This document shows, piece by piece, positions 17,039-26,921 of a DNA stretch of 64,000 nt. The position numbers and the translations under genes are program-made. The stretch lies in assembly GCF_014650555.1 (NCBI RefSeq), contig NZ_BMVE01000005.1:1-64000 (forward strand), given 5' to 3'. The notes beneath the pieces are model-generated. The model had not been told where the DNA came from, did not search any database, and saw nothing but the letters and a program-made list of their open reading frames with translations. This DNA comes from Streptomyces goshikiensis (lineage in GTDB: Bacteria > Actinomycetota > Actinomycetes > Streptomycetales > Streptomycetaceae). Every line of letters begins with the position of its first letter. Position 1 is the stretch's first letter.

Positions 17039-17560
17039 TCAGTGTTCCTTGGGCGTCCAGTAGTCCTGCAGCGTGCCGACCCCGTGCTCCAGCGACTTCC
17101 ACGAGCCGGTGAAGGAGACGATCGCGAGCGCCGCGGTCGGGAAGCCCGTGCGGTTCATCCTCGTCGCGGTGTCTCCCTCCGCGCGCCCGGCCAGGGCGTC
17201 GGCGAGGGCGTGCATGCCGGGGTTGTGGCCGATGACGAGGAGGTCGGACACCTCGTCCGAGGTCTCGTTCAGCAGGGCGATGAGCTCACCGAGGGAGGCG
17301 TCGTAGAGCCGCTCCTCGTAGTGGGTCTTCGGCCGGTGCGGCAGTTCCTGGACGGCGAGCTTCCAGGTTTCGCGGGTGCGGGCGGCGGTGGAGCAGAGGG
17401 CCAGGTCGAAGGAGATGCCGGTTTCGGCCAGCTTCAGACCGACGGCCGGTGCGTCCTTGCGGCCTCGCTCGGCCAGCGGGCGTTCGTGGTCGGACACCTC
17501 GGGCCAGTCGGCCTTGGCGTGCCGGAGGAGGACGATCCTGCGGGGTGTGTCGGCGCTCAT
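17039..17560 (-). CDS. SixA-type phosphohistidine phosphatase (histidine phosphatase family)
   Basis: The 173-residue protein is a small histidine phosphatase. The catalytic RHG motif appears as LLRHAKADWP (His13-14 region), with the conserved Arg in STAARTRET and the second catalytic His in VIGHNPGMHALAD. SixA-like enzymes remove phosphate from phosphohistidine on phosphotransfer proteins; the target here is unknown. It is cytoplasmic with no signal. The gene is convergent with serB and is followed, going upstream, by a small membrane-protein gene. Confidence 0.9.
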   Translation of the reverse strand: MSADTPRRIVLLRHAKADWPEVSDHERPLAERGRKDAPAVGLKLAETGISFDLALCSTAARTRETWKLAVQELPHRPKTHYEERLYDASLGELIALLNETSDEVSDLLVIGHNPGMHALADALAGRAEGDTATRMNRTGFPTAALAIVSFTGSWKSLEHGVGTLQDYWTPKEH

Positions 17561-17627
17561 GACCCCCAGCTTCGCATGAAACGAGCCACGGGGCCCGGGG
17601 TGTTGGCGTGCTCCCCCGCCGCCCGGT

Positions 17628-17858
17628 TCAGCCGACGACGCGCAGCAGTTGCTCGGTCACCTGGAGCAGCGCGGAGGCCTCGCCGACAGCGGCGTGGGAC
17701 TCGGCCGATCCGGCGAGGAGGAGCAGCAGGAGCCCGAAGGCCAGCGCGGGCAGGGCCAGCGCCCACCAGTGCAGGCGGGCGTTGGCTCCGGCGGCGGCCG
17801 GGCGGCGGGAGGCGGCGGCGGCGGTCGGGAGGTAGCGGGTGTGCGTGGGGGCCGACAT
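17628..17858 (-). CDS. Small single-span membrane protein of unknown function
   Basis: The 76-residue protein has one strong hydrophobic segment (WWALALPALAFGLLLLLLAG, about residues 31-50) after an Ala/Arg-rich cytoplasmic N-terminus and before a short tail (VTEQLLRVVG). ATG 17858 has a GGAGG five bases upstream, which supports expression. It lies between sixA and the CynX transporter group, all leftward, but 159 bases separate it from the latter. I do not recognise a family. Confidence 0.65.
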   Translation of the reverse strand: MSAPTHTRYLPTAAAASRRPAAAGANARLHWWALALPALAFGLLLLLLAGSAESHAAVGEASALLQVTEQLLRVVG

Positions 17859-18017
17859 GGCCGCCTCCGTGGGTGTTCGGGCGGGACTGGCTCGCTGACT
17901 TCGAATCTATGGATTCGGGGCAGCGGATCCCATCCGGGGGACACCCCATCTGACCCTGAGCCTTACCCCCTAGGGGTTGGTGGGGCTATCCCCACCAAGC
18001 CCGCCGGGCGCCGCGGC

Positions 18018-18137
18018 TCAGGGGGAGGCGAGCGTCGCGATGACGGAGATGATGACGGTCACGACGAGCATCGCGCCGAGGACGAGGCCGAGCTTCTTGT
18101 GGCTGTCCGGCGGGTTCGGTTCGAGTACGGGCGACAT
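18018..18137 (-). CDS. SGM_5486-type small transporter-associated membrane peptide
   Basis: The 39-residue peptide has a short hydrophilic start (MSPVLEPNPPDSHKKLG) followed by one membrane segment (LVLGAMLVVTVIISVIATLASP). It begins only 5 bases after the stop of the CynX-type transporter gene, with a GAGG site within the end of that gene. Streptomyces commonly carry such a peptide at this place. It may stabilise or assist the transporter; nothing more can be read from the sequence. Confidence 0.75.
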   Translation of the reverse strand: MSPVLEPNPPDSHKKLGLVLGAMLVVTVIISVIATLASP

Positions 18138-18142
18138 GTGCC

Positions 18143-19453
18143 TCAGTTTCGCATGCCGCATTCGTCCTCGATCGTGCGGTCCCGGCCGGCCAGCACGCCG
18201 AGCGCGACCTGCGGGACGAGCAGCCCGGCCATCAGGGCGAGCGGCAGGTCCCAGCCGCCGCTGTGCTGGTAGAGGGCGCCGATGAGCAGCGGTCCGGGGA
18301 TGGAGATGAGGTAGCCGGTGCTCTGGGCGAAGGCGGAGAGCCTGACGACGCCGGCCGAGGACCTGGCGCGCAGCCCGATCATGGTGATGACGAGGGGGAA
18401 GGCGCAGTTGGAGATGCCGAGGAGGAGCGCCCAGGCCCAGGCTCCGGCGGCCGGGGCGAGGTAGAGCCCGAGGTAGCCGGCGAGGCCGAAGAGGCCGAGG
18501 GTGACGGCGATGGGGCCCTGGTTGCGCATCCGGCCGGCGAGGCGCGGGATGACGAAGGCGAGGGGGACGCCCATGACCATGGTGACGGCGAGCAGGACGC
18601 CCGCGGTGGCGGCGGAGACCCCGGCGTCGCGGAAGATCTGCGGGAGCCAGCCCATGGTGACGTAGGCGCCGGTGGCCTGGAGGCCGAAGTAGCAGGCCAG
18701 GGCCCAGGCGGTACGGCTGCGGACGACGCGCGGCCCGGTGTCGGCCGGTGCGCCGGCGGCGGTGCCCGCGGCGGCGGCCTCGGCGGCCCGCGTGCGGCGG
18801 GCCGCGGTGGCGATGGGCAGCCAGGGCAGTACGGCGGCCAGCGCGAGCACGGCCCAGACGAGCAGGCCGGTGCGCCAGCTGCCGCCGAGGGCGGAGGTCA
18901 GCGGGACCGTCGCGGCGGCGGCGAGCGAGGTGCCGGCGGCCAGGGCCATGGAGTAGAGGCCGGTCATCGTGCCGACGCGGTCGGGGAACCAGCGCTTGAC
19001 GATCACCGGGAGCAGCACGTTGGTCAGGGCTATGCCGGCGAGGGACAGGGCGCTGGCGGCGAGGAACCCGGCGGCGCTGCTCGCGAAGGGCCGGATCAGC
19101 AGGCCGGCGGCGATGGCGGCCATGCCGGCGCAGACGACGGCGGCGGGCCCGAAGCGACGGGAGAGCCGGGGCGCGGTGACGCCGACCGCGGCGAAGCAGA
19201 GGGCGGGGACGGAGGTGATCAGTCCGGCGACGGTGCCGCTCATGCCGAGGCCGGTGCGGGTCTCCTCGAAGAGGGCGCCGAGGCTGGTGATGGCGGGCCG
19301 CAGGTTGAGGGCGGCGAGGACGATGCCGACGATGAGGACGGGGCCGAGCCATTGCGGTTGCGGGGCGGCGGCCGGGGTGGCGGCGGGGCGCGGGAGCGCC
19401 TGGTGAGGGGCGGCCTTGGGCCGGTTCAGTGTCTGGATTTCATCGTCGGGCAT
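18143..19453 (-). CDS. CynX/NimT family MFS transporter
   Basis: The 436-residue major-facilitator protein has about 12 hydrophobic segments. CynX/NimT features include VGIVLAALNLRPAITSLGALFEETRTGLGMSG at TM1 and PALCFAAVGVTAPRLSRRFG at the first loop. Relatives move cyanate, 2-nitroimidazole or other small organic compounds; the substrate here is unknown. It is divergent from a FadR-type regulator that shares its promoter region and probably controls it. The small membrane peptide gene follows within 5 bases. Confidence 0.92.
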   Translation of the reverse strand: MPDDEIQTLNRPKAAPHQALPRPAATPAAAPQPQWLGPVLIVGIVLAALNLRPAITSLGALFEETRTGLGMSGTVAGLITSVPALCFAAVGVTAPRLSRRFGPAAVVCAGMAAIAAGLLIRPFASSAAGFLAASALSLAGIALTNVLLPVIVKRWFPDRVGTMTGLYSMALAAGTSLAAAATVPLTSALGGSWRTGLLVWAVLALAAVLPWLPIATAARRTRAAEAAAAGTAAGAPADTGPRVVRSRTAWALACYFGLQATGAYVTMGWLPQIFRDAGVSAATAGVLLAVTMVMGVPLAFVIPRLAGRMRNQGPIAVTLGLFGLAGYLGLYLAPAAGAWAWALLLGISNCAFPLVITMIGLRARSSAGVVRLSAFAQSTGYLISIPGPLLIGALYQHSGGWDLPLALMAGLLVPQVALGVLAGRDRTIEDECGMRN

Positions 19454-19467
19454 GGGGTCATCATAGA

Positions 19468-19492
19468 ATCATGGGATGATTGGTTGTCCAAT
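19468..19492. promoter_or_regulatory. Overlapping operator-like dyads between cynX-type and gntR-type genes
   Basis: Two perfect short dyads abut: ATCAT-GGG-ATGAT (19468-19480) and ATTGG-TTGT-CCAAT (19479-19492). The second has the T-GG-N-CC-A symmetry common in FadR-subfamily sites. They sit 15-31 bases before the transporter start and 32-56 bases before the regulator start, well placed for repression of both. Confidence 0.65.
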
Positions 19493-19523
19493 TGCCTGAC
19501 GGCTCCGAGAGGACCCCGCCCCC

Positions 19524-20195
19524 ATGCCGTTGACCTCGCCCCGGCGATCCGCGCTCGTCGACCAGGTGATCGCCCAGCTCCGGAACCAGATCACCTCCGG
19601 TGAGTGGCCGGTCGGCTCCCGCATCCCCACCGAGCCGGAGCTGGTGGAGCTGCTGGGCGTCGCCCGCAACACCGTGCGGGAGGCCGTCCGGGCCCTCGCC
19701 CACAACGGGCTGCTCGACATCCGGCAGGGGTCGGGCACCTACGTACTGGCCACCAGCGAGCTGTCCGGGGTGATGCACCGCCGGTTCGCCGGGGCCGACC
19801 CGCGGGACATCGCGGAGCTGCGCTCGACGCTGGAGTCCTCGGCCGCGCGGCTCGCGGCGGAGCGGCGGACCGCGCGGGACCTCGTACAGCTGGACGCGCT
19901 GCTGGCCCGGCGCGAGGAGGCGTGGGCGAGCGGGGACGCGGAGCGGTTCGTCGCGGCGGACGTGGCGCTGCACATGGCGGTGGTGGCGGCGTCGCACAAC
20001 GAGGTGCTGATCGAGCTGTACGCGGACCTCGGCCACCTGGTGGCGGACTGGCTGCGCGCGGACGTCGGCGCGGTGCTGGATCCCGCTTCGCACGTGGACC
20101 ACGCCCGGCTGGTCGAGGCGGTCCGGCGCGGGGATCCGGACGCGGCGGCCTCGGAGGCGGCCGGCTACCCGTTCGTCTGTCTCGGCAGGGACTGA
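19524..20195 (+). CDS. FadR-subfamily GntR transcriptional regulator
   Basis: The 223-residue protein has an N-terminal winged helix (about 8-72; SALVDQVIAQLRNQITSGEWPVGSRIPTEPELVELLGVARNTVREAVRALAHNGLLDIRQGSGTYV) and a C-terminal FCD ligand-binding domain with the metal-site histidines plausibly in ADVALHMAVVAASHN and HVDHARLVEAV. The gene is divergent from the CynX-type transporter, so local control of that transporter in response to its substrate is likely. Confidence 0.93.
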   Translation: MPLTSPRRSALVDQVIAQLRNQITSGEWPVGSRIPTEPELVELLGVARNTVREAVRALAHNGLLDIRQGSGTYVLATSELSGVMHRRFAGADPRDIAELRSTLESSAARLAAERRTARDLVQLDALLARREEAWASGDAERFVAADVALHMAVVAASHNEVLIELYADLGHLVADWLRADVGAVLDPASHVDHARLVEAVRRGDPDAAASEAAGYPFVCLGRD

Positions 20196-20223
20196 GAGCA
20201 GGGGGAGGAAGGCGAAGGGGCCG

Positions 20224-20757
20224 TCAGGGCCGCTCGTGGGTCACCCAGGCCGAGCGGACCTCTTTCCAGCAGCGGCCGGCGAGCTCGACCCGGCCGGCGG
20301 GGCCCACGGCGACGGCGGCCCCGTCCCCGTCCAGGTCCCACCAGCGGTCGCACTCCACGTGCAGCCGGATCAGATCGGTCTCGGGGTAGCCGTTGTGACA
20401 GTACGCCGTCACCCGCGAGCCCTCGATCTCGGTGTCGCAGTCGGCGCCGAAGAGCTCCCGGGCGGCGGGCGGCGCGGGCTGCGCCGGCGGCTCGGCGGGA
20501 ATGTCGGCCAGGTTCACGACGGCCCGGTCCCCCGCGAGCCGGTCCGCGAGCCCGGGAACCGCCGCCCCGGCGCCGGAAGCGGCAGCCGGCGCGGCGCCCG
20601 GCACGACATCCGACGCGACGTCCGGGACGGCGCCCCGCATGGCGCTCCGCACGGCATCCGAGCCGTCGGGCTGCGCGAAGGCTCCCGGGATCAGGAATCC
20701 GGTGAGAACCACTGAGGTGACCAGGAGCGATACCGCTCGGTTCCGCCTCGCGCGCAC
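20224..20757 (-). CDS. Secreted or anchored protein of unknown function
   Basis: The 177-residue product has an N-terminal signal peptide (RARRNRAVSLLVTSVVLTGFLIPGAFA), a variable Ala/Pro/Gly/Val-rich stretch (about 30-110) and a compact C-terminal part with three cysteines (FGADCDTEIEGSRVTAYCHNGYP and RCWKEV) plus LHVECDRWWDLDGDG. GTG 20757 is chosen because a perfect GGAGGAGG lies 9 bases upstream; a frame extends to 20862. The domain may be a small disulfide-bonded beta fold. I do not recognise a family. Confidence 0.65.
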   Translation of the reverse strand: MRARRNRAVSLLVTSVVLTGFLIPGAFAQPDGSDAVRSAMRGAVPDVASDVVPGAAPAAASGAGAAVPGLADRLAGDRAVVNLADIPAEPPAQPAPPAARELFGADCDTEIEGSRVTAYCHNGYPETDLIRLHVECDRWWDLDGDGAAVAVGPAGRVELAGRCWKEVRSAWVTHERP

Positions 20758-20894
20758 TCCCGTACCTCCTCCCCGCAGGAGCCGGGCAGATCCCGACGAG
20801 GTCAGTTTGCAGGCAAATGTCCGTCTTTTCGACTTGGGCGGATCCCGCCGGAGCGCGCACATCCGATCGAACGGACGCGCCCGCTCCGGGAAAC

Positions 20895-20940
20895 ACGGCG
20901 GCGGCCGCGGCCCCCGGAAGGGAACCGCGGCCGCCGCCGT
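20895..20940 (-). terminator. Terminator after fabI
   Basis: A perfect 16-base-pair GC stem (20895-20910 with 20925-20940) lies 22 bases after the fabI stop; on the minus strand it is followed by GTTTCCC. Confidence 0.82.
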
Positions 20941-20961
20941 ACGGACGTACCGGTGCCTCGC

Positions 20962-21732
20962 TCAGGCACCCATCGCGTGCAGGCCGCCGTCCACGTGGAC
21001 GATCTCGCCGGTGGTCTTCGGGAACCAGTCCGACAGCAGGGCGACGATGGCCTTGCCGGTCGGCTCCGGGTCGCTCATGTCCCACTCCAGCATCGAGCGG
21101 GAGTTCCACACGTCCGCGAGGTCCGAGAAGCCCGGGATGGACTTCGCGGCCATCGAGCCGAGCGGACCGGCCGAGACCAGGTTGCAGCGGATGTTCTCCT
21201 TGCCCAGGTCACGGGCGAGGTAGCGGCTGGTGGCCTCCAGAGCCGCCTTGGCCGGGCCCATCCAGTCGTACTGCGGCCAGGCGAACTGCGCGTCGAAGGT
21301 GAGGCCGACGACGGCCGCGCCCTCCGCCGGGAACAGCGGCTTGCAGGCCATGGTCAGCGACTTCAGCGAGAACGCCGAGACGTGCATGGCGGTGGCCACC
21401 GACTCGAACGGGGTGTTCAGGAAGTTGCCGCCGAGGGCGTCCTGCGGCGCGAAGCCGATCGAGTGCAGGACACCGTCGAGGCCGCCGAGCTCGTCGCGGA
21501 CGAGACCCTCCAGGCGGGCGAGGTGCTCGTCGTTGGTGACGTCGAGCTCGATCACCTTGACCGGCTTGGGCAGCTTCTTGGCGATGCGCTCGGTCAGGCT
21601 CGGGCGCGGCCACGCGGTGAGGATGACCTCGGCGCCCTGCTCCTGGGCCAGCTTGGCGGCGTGGAACGCGATGGAGGACTCCATCAGCACCCCGGTGATG
21701 AGGATGCGCTTGCCGTCGAGAATTCCGCTCAT
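20962..21732 (-). CDS. fabI: Enoyl-[acyl-carrier-protein] reductase (NADH), FabI/InhA
   Basis: The 256-residue enzyme carries out the last reduction of each fatty-acid elongation cycle. It shows the InhA-like glycine-rich start GKRILITGVLMESSIAFHAAKLAQEQGA, the SIGFAP motif, and the catalytic YxxMxxxK as Y155-DWMGPA-K162. It starts 5 bases after fabG, so the two type II fatty-acid synthase genes form an operon. The order fabG-fabI is the normal actinobacterial one (mabA-inhA in mycobacteria). Confidence 0.97.
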   Translation of the reverse strand: MSGILDGKRILITGVLMESSIAFHAAKLAQEQGAEVILTAWPRPSLTERIAKKLPKPVKVIELDVTNDEHLARLEGLVRDELGGLDGVLHSIGFAPQDALGGNFLNTPFESVATAMHVSAFSLKSLTMACKPLFPAEGAAVVGLTFDAQFAWPQYDWMGPAKAALEATSRYLARDLGKENIRCNLVSAGPLGSMAAKSIPGFSDLADVWNSRSMLEWDMSDPEPTGKAIVALLSDWFPKTTGEIVHVDGGLHAMGA

Positions 21733-21737
21733 GGTGA

Positions 21738-22457
21738 TCAGTGACCCATGCCCAATCCGCCGTCAACGGGAATGACGGCTCCGGTGATGTACGCGGCGTC
21801 GTCGGACGCCAGGAAGCTCACGGCTGCCGCGATTTCCTCGGGCTGCGCGTAGCGGGCGAGCGGCACCTGGGCCACGATGGCCGCGCGCTGCTCGTCGGTG
21901 AGCACCTTCGTCATGTCGGTGTCCACGAAGCCGGGAGCGACCACGTTGAACGTGATGTTGCGGGAGCCCAGCTCACGCGCCAGCGAACGGGCGAAGCCGA
22001 CCAGGGCCGCCTTGGAGGCGGCGTAGTTGGACTGGCCGCCCGCGCCCAGCAGACCCACGACCGAGGAGATCAGGACGACGCGGCCCTTCTTGGCACGGAG
22101 CATGCCGCGGTTCGCGCGCTTGACCACCCGGAAGGTGCCGGTGAGGTTGGTGTCGACGACCGACGCGAAGTCCTCCTCGGACATGCGCATCAGCAGCGTG
22201 TCCTTGGTGATGCCGGCGTTGGCCACCAGCACCTCGACCGCGCCGTGCTTGTCCTCGACCTCCTTGTAGGCCTGCTCCACCTGCTCGGAGTCGGTGATGT
22301 CGCAGCGGACGGCCAGGACACCGAGGGCCGTGAGCTCCTGCGGGGGCTCGCCGGACCGGTACGTGATGGCGACCTTGTCTCCGGCCTCCGCGAAGGCTCG
22401 GGCGATGGCGAGGCCGATGCCCCGGTTTCCTCCGGTGACGAGAACCGAGCGGCTCAA
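21738..22457 (-). CDS. fabG: 3-oxoacyl-[acyl-carrier-protein] reductase FabG
   Basis: The 239-residue NADPH-dependent reductase acts in the type II fatty-acid cycle. Motifs are VTGGNRGIG, VANAG, catalytic Ser132 in LISSVVG, Tyr145 and Lys149 in NYAASKAAL, and the C-terminal GAVIPVDGGLGMGH. It is the first gene of the fabG-fabI operon, divergent from tldD across 185 bases. Confidence 0.97.
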   Translation of the reverse strand: MSRSVLVTGGNRGIGLAIARAFAEAGDKVAITYRSGEPPQELTALGVLAVRCDITDSEQVEQAYKEVEDKHGAVEVLVANAGITKDTLLMRMSEEDFASVVDTNLTGTFRVVKRANRGMLRAKKGRVVLISSVVGLLGAGGQSNYAASKAALVGFARSLARELGSRNITFNVVAPGFVDTDMTKVLTDEQRAAIVAQVPLARYAQPEEIAAAVSFLASDDAAYITGAVIPVDGGLGMGH

Positions 22458-22493
22458 CAGATCACCCTTTCGCTTGGCGGTATGAGTACCGAA

Positions 22494-22560
22494 AATCTAT
22501 AGGCCTAATAGGCCATACAAAGAATCCGGCTCCGACAGGGCCTTGCGACGGGCTCTGTCG
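22494..22560. promoter_or_regulatory. Repeats and hairpin in the fabG/tldD divergent promoter region
   Basis: A direct repeat ATAGGCC (near 22499 and 22508) lies next to the fabG start. A hairpin, CGACAGGGCC (22533-22542) with GGCTCTGTCG (22551-22560), has one G-T wobble and an 8-base loop. These could be operator and leader elements for one or both genes. Confidence 0.45.
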
Positions 22561-22642
22561 AGTCCCTACAGAAAGATGTAGGCACATGAGCCCCGAGCGC
22601 GACATGATCGGGGCGACCGGCCCCGACCCCGGGAGGAATTCC

Positions 22643-24166
22643 GTGCCCCATTCCATCGACGCGGCCTTCGCCGCGCTGCCCCTGCGGGCGCTCGCCGACG
22701 CGGCGCTCGCGCGGGCCCGCGCGCTCGGCGCCGACCATGCCGATTTCCGGCTGGAGCGGATCCGCAGCGCCTCCTGGCGGCTGCGTGACGCCAAGCCCTC
22801 AGGCGGGTCCGACACCACCGACCTCGGTTACGCGGTCCGGGTGGTGCACGGCGGCAGCTGGGGGTTCGCCTCCGGCGTGGACCTCACCATGGACGGCGCC
22901 GCCAAGGTGGCCTCGCAGGCCGTGGCCATGGCGAAGCTCTCCGCCCAGGTGATCAAGGCCGCCGGTTCGGACGAGCGCGTGGAGCTCGCCGACGAGCCGG
23001 TGCACGCCGACAAGACGTGGATCTCCGCCTACGACGTGAACCCGTTCGAGGTTCCCGACGCGGAGAAGGCGGCGCTGCTCGCCGACTGGAGCTCCCGGCT
23101 GCTGGCCGCCGACGGGGTGGCGCACGTGGACGCCTCGCTGCTCGCCGTCCACGAGAACAAGTTCTACGCCGACACCGCGGGCACCGTGACCACCCAGCAG
23201 CGGGTCCGGATCCACCCGCAGCTCACGGCCGTCGCCGTGGACGCCACCACCGGCGGGTTCGACTCGATGCGCACCATCGCCCCGCCGGCCGGCCGCGGCT
23301 GGGAGTACCTGACGGGCACCGGCTGGGACTGGAACGCCGAGCTGGAGCAGATCCCCGGCCTGCTCGCCGAGAAGATGCGGGCGCCGAGCGTCGAGGCCGG
23401 GCGCTACGACCTGGTCGTGGACCCGTCCAACCTGTGGCTCACCATCCACGAGTCCATCGGCCACGCCACCGAGCTCGACCGGGCCCTGGGCTACGAGGCG
23501 GCGTACGCGGGCACCTCCTTCGCCACCTTCGACCAGCTCGGCACGCTCAAGTACGGCTCCTCGATCATGAACGTGACGGGCGACCGCACCGCCGAGCACG
23601 GCCTGGCCACCGTCGGGTATGACGACGAGGGCGTCGCGGCGCAGAGCTGGGACCTGGTCAAGGACGGCACCCTGACCGGCTACCAGACGGACCGCCGGAT
23701 CGCGAAGCTGACCGGCCTCGGCCGCTCCAACGGCTGCGCCTACGCCGACTCCCCCGGGCACGTCCCGGTGCAGCGGATGGCGAACGTCTCCCTGCGGCCG
23801 GACCCGGGCGGGCTCTCCACCGAGGACCTGATCGGCGGGGTGGAGCGCGGGATCTACGTGGTCGGCGACCGCTCCTGGTCGATCGACATGCAGCGCTACA
23901 ACTTCCAGTTCACGCAGCAGCGGGCGTACCGGATCGAGAACGGCAGGCTGGCCGGTCAGCTGCGCGACGTCGCGTACCAGGCGACCACCACCGACTTCTG
24001 GGGCTCGATGGAGAAGCTCGGCGGCCCCCAGACGTACGTCCTGGGCGGTGCCTTCAACTGCGGCAAGGCGCAGCCGGGCCAGGTCGCGGCGGTCTCGCAC
24101 GGCTGCCCCTCCGCGCTGTTCCGCGACGTGAACATCCTCAACACGACGCAGGAGGCCGGCCGATGA
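22643..24166 (+). CDS. tldD: TldD-like subunit of the TldD/TldE metalloprotease
   Basis: The 507-residue protein carries the TldD active-site motif [11 protein letters not shown] (HExxxH zinc site), with the conserved [17 protein letters not shown] and [26 protein letters not shown]. TldD and TldE form a heterodimeric protease that degrades unfolded peptides and trims some peptide natural products. GTG 22643 is preferred because GGAGGAA lies five bases upstream; upstream frame residues are not conserved in pattern. The stop overlaps the tldE start (ATGA). Confidence 0.93.
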   Translation: MPHSIDAAFAALPLRALADAALARARALGADHADFRLERIRSASWRLRDAKPSGGSDTTDLGYAVRVVHGGSWGFASGVDLTMDGAAKVASQAVAMAKLSAQVIKAAGSDERVELADEPVHADKTWISAYDVNPFEVPDAEKAALLADWSSRLLAADGVAHVDASLLAVHENKFYADTAGTVTTQQRVRIHPQLTAVAVDATTGGFDSMRTIAPPAGRGWEYLTGTGWDWNAELEQIPGLLAEKMRAPSVEAGRYDLVVDPSNLWLTIHESIGHATELDRALGYEAAYAGTSFATFDQLGTLKYGSSIMNVTGDRTAEHGLATVGYDDEGVAAQSWDLVKDGTLTGYQTDRRIAKLTGLGRSNGCAYADSPGHVPVQRMANVSLRPDPGGLSTEDLIGGVERGIYVVGDRSWSIDMQRYNFQFTQQRAYRIENGRLAGQLRDVAYQATTTDFWGSMEKLGGPQTYVLGGAFNCGKAQPGQVAAVSHGCPSALFRDVNILNTTQEAGR

Positions 24167-25566
24167 GCACGCTTTCGAACGGACGCACCAAGCCGCACGA
24201 GATCGTCGAGCGGGCCCTGGAGCTGTCCACCGCCGACGGCTGTGTCGTCATCGCCGACGAGGAGTCGACGGCGAACCTGCGCTGGGCGGGCAACGCGCTG
24301 ACGACGAACGGCGTCACGCGCGGCCGGACCCTGACCGTCATCGCCACGGTCGACGGCAAGGAGGGCACGGCCTCGGGGGTCGTGTCGCGCTCCGCCGTCA
24401 CCGCCGCCGACCTGGAGCCGCTGGTACGGGCCGCCGAGGCGGCCGCGCGCGGGGCCGGCCCGGCGGAGGACGCCCGGCCGCTGGTCACCGGGACCCCGGC
24501 CTCCCCGGACTTCACCGACGCCCCCGCCGAGACCTCCTCGGCGGTGTTCGCGGACTTCGCCCCGGCGCTCGGCGAGGCCTTCGCCCGGGCCCGCGCGGGC
24601 GGGCGGGAGCTGTACGGCTTCGCCAACCACGAGCTGGTCTCCACGTACGTCGGGACCTCGACGGGGCTGCGGCTGCGCCACGACCAGCCGAGCGGCACCC
24701 TGGAGCTCAACGCCAAGTCGCCCGACCGGCAGCGCTCGGCCTGGGCCGGCCGCTCCACCCGGGACTTCAAGGACGTGGACCCGGCCGCGCTGGACGCGGA
24801 GCTGGCCGTACGCCTGGGCTGGGCGGAGCGGAAGATCGAGCTGCCCGCCGGGCGGTACGAGACGCTGCTGCCGCCGACGGCCGTGGCCGACCTCCTGATC
24901 TACCAGATGTGGTCGGCGGCGGCCCGGGACGCGACGGAGGGCCGGACGGTCTTCTCCAAGCCCGGCGGCGGCACCCGGCTCGGCGAGAGGCTGTCCGAGC
25001 TGCCGCTGACCCTGCGCAGCGACCCGCACGCGCCGGGTCTGGAGTCGGCGCCGTTCGTGATCGCGCACAGCTCCGGCGACGACGCCTCGGTGTTCGACAA
25101 CGGCCTCCCGGTCCCGGCGACCGAGTGGATCCTGGACGGGGAGCTCAACCGGCTGACCACGACCCGGCACAGCGCCGCCCTGACCGGGATGCCGCTCTCC
25201 CCCGGCTTCGGGAACCTGATCCTGGACGCGGGCGGCGAGAAGTCGCTGGAGGAGATGGTCGCGAACACCGAGCGGGGTCTGCTGCTGACCTGTCTCTGGT
25301 ACATCCGCGAGGTGGACCCGGCGACGCTGCTGCTCACGGGCCTGACCCGGGACGGCGTCTACCTGGTGGAGAACGGGCAGGTCGTCGGCGAGGTCAACAA
25401 CTTCCGGTTCAACGAGTCCCCGGTGGACCTGCTCTCACGGGCCTCGGAGGCCGGCCGGACCGAGAAGACCCTGCCGCGCGAGTGGAGCGACTGGTTCACC
25501 CGGACCGCGATGCCCGCACTGCGGGTCCCGGACTTCAACATGAGCTCGGTCAGCCGCGGCGTCTGA
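24163..25566 (+). CDS. pmbA: TldE/PmbA-like subunit of the TldD/TldE protease
   Basis: The 467-residue protein is the non-catalytic partner of TldD and lacks the HExxxH zinc motif. Family features include [27 protein letters not shown] near the start, [29 protein letters not shown] in the middle, and [25 protein letters not shown] near the end. It overlaps tldD by four bases. tyrS follows 71 bases later and may share transcripts. Confidence 0.92.
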   Translation: MSTLSNGRTKPHEIVERALELSTADGCVVIADEESTANLRWAGNALTTNGVTRGRTLTVIATVDGKEGTASGVVSRSAVTAADLEPLVRAAEAAARGAGPAEDARPLVTGTPASPDFTDAPAETSSAVFADFAPALGEAFARARAGGRELYGFANHELVSTYVGTSTGLRLRHDQPSGTLELNAKSPDRQRSAWAGRSTRDFKDVDPAALDAELAVRLGWAERKIELPAGRYETLLPPTAVADLLIYQMWSAAARDATEGRTVFSKPGGGTRLGERLSELPLTLRSDPHAPGLESAPFVIAHSSGDDASVFDNGLPVPATEWILDGELNRLTTTRHSAALTGMPLSPGFGNLILDAGGEKSLEEMVANTERGLLLTCLWYIREVDPATLLLTGLTRDGVYLVENGQVVGEVNNFRFNESPVDLLSRASEAGRTEKTLPREWSDWFTRTAMPALRVPDFNMSSVSRGV

Positions 25567-25637
25567 GTCCGCCCCCGCCCCACCTAGACTGGCCGGGACA
25601 GCTGTTTCCCGGATCCCTCAGAAGGAGACCCAGAACC

Positions 25638-26903
25638 GTGACGGACATCGTCGACGAACTGAAGTGGCGCGGGCTCTTCGCCCTGTCCACCGACGAAGAA
25701 GCGCTGCGCAAGGCCTTCGCGGACGGTCCTGTCACCTTCTATTGCGGATTCGACCCGACCGCCGCCTCGCTGCACGTCGGTCACCTGGTGCAGGTGCTCA
25801 CCGTGCGCCGGCTCCAGCAGGCCGGGCACCGGCCGCTGGCGCTGGTCGGCGGGGCCACGGGTCAGATCGGTGACCCGCGGCCCACCGCCGAGCGCACCCT
25901 GAACGACCCGGAGACCGTCGCGAACTGGGTGAACCGGCTGCGTTCGCAGATCGAGCCGTTCCTGTCCTTCGAGGGCGAGAACGCGGCGGTCATGGTGAAC
26001 AACCTGGACTGGACGGCGGGCCTGTCCGCCATCGAGTTCCTGCGGGACATCGGCAAGCACTTCCGCGTCAACAAGATGCTGACGAAGGACTCGGTCGCCC
26101 GCCGGCTGGAGTCCGACCAGGGCATCAGCTACACGGAGTTCAGCTACCAGCTGCTCCAGGGCATGGACTTCCTGGAGCTCTACCGCCGCTACGGCTGCAC
26201 CCTCCAGCAGGGCGGGTCCGACCAGTGGGGCAACCTGACGGCGGGTCTCGACCTGATCCACCGCCTGGAGCCGCACGCGAACGTGCACGCGATGGCGACG
26301 CCGCTGATGGTCAAGGCGGACGGCACCAAGTTCGGCAAGTCCGAGAGCGGGGCCGTCTGGCTGGACCCGGAGATGACCACGCCGTACGCGTTCTACCAGT
26401 TCTGGCTGAACGTGGACGACCGGGACATCTCCACCTACATGCGGATCCTTTCCTTCAAGACCCGTGAGGAGCTGGAGGAGCTGGAGGCCCAGACCGCCGA
26501 GCGGCCGCAGGCGCGCGCCGCCCAGCGGGCGCTTGCGGAGGAGCTGACCACGCTGGTGCACGGCGCGGACCAGTGCGCCGCCGTGATCGCCGCCTCGAAG
26601 GCGCTGTTCGGCCAGGGCGACCTGGCCGAGCTGGACGAGGCCACGCTCGCCGCGGCCCTGTCCGAGCTGCCGCACGCCCAGGTCGCCGAGGCGGGTCTGG
26701 TCGTGGACCTGCTCGCGGAGACGGGGCTGGTCGCCAGCAAGTCGGCCGCGCGCCGGACCGTGAAGGAGGGCGGCGCCTACGTGAACAACGTGAAGGTCGC
26801 CGCCGAGGACGCGGTCCCCGCCAAGGAGGACCTGCTGCACGGGCGCTGGCTGGTGCTGCGCCGCGGCAAGAAGAACCTGGCGGCGGTCGAGGTCACCGGC
26901 TGA
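25638..26903 (+). CDS. tyrS: Tyrosyl-tRNA synthetase
   Basis: The 421-residue class I synthetase attaches tyrosine to tRNA-Tyr. The HIGH motif reads HVGH (46-49) and the KMSKS loop reads KFGKS (231-235). Binding motifs include [45 protein letters not shown] and an S4 RNA-binding domain at about 355-421 ([23 protein letters not shown]). GTG 25638 has AAGGAG eleven bases upstream. No T-box is visible in the 71-base leader. Confidence 0.97.
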   Translation: MTDIVDELKWRGLFALSTDEEALRKAFADGPVTFYCGFDPTAASLHVGHLVQVLTVRRLQQAGHRPLALVGGATGQIGDPRPTAERTLNDPETVANWVNRLRSQIEPFLSFEGENAAVMVNNLDWTAGLSAIEFLRDIGKHFRVNKMLTKDSVARRLESDQGISYTEFSYQLLQGMDFLELYRRYGCTLQQGGSDQWGNLTAGLDLIHRLEPHANVHAMATPLMVKADGTKFGKSESGAVWLDPEMTTPYAFYQFWLNVDDRDISTYMRILSFKTREELEELEAQTAERPQARAAQRALAEELTTLVHGADQCAAVIAASKALFGQGDLAELDEATLAAALSELPHAQVAEAGLVVDLLAETGLVASKSAARRTVKEGGAYVNNVKVAAEDAVPAKEDLLHGRWLVLRRGKKNLAAVEVTG

Positions 26904-26921
26904 CACCGACGGTACGGCGCG

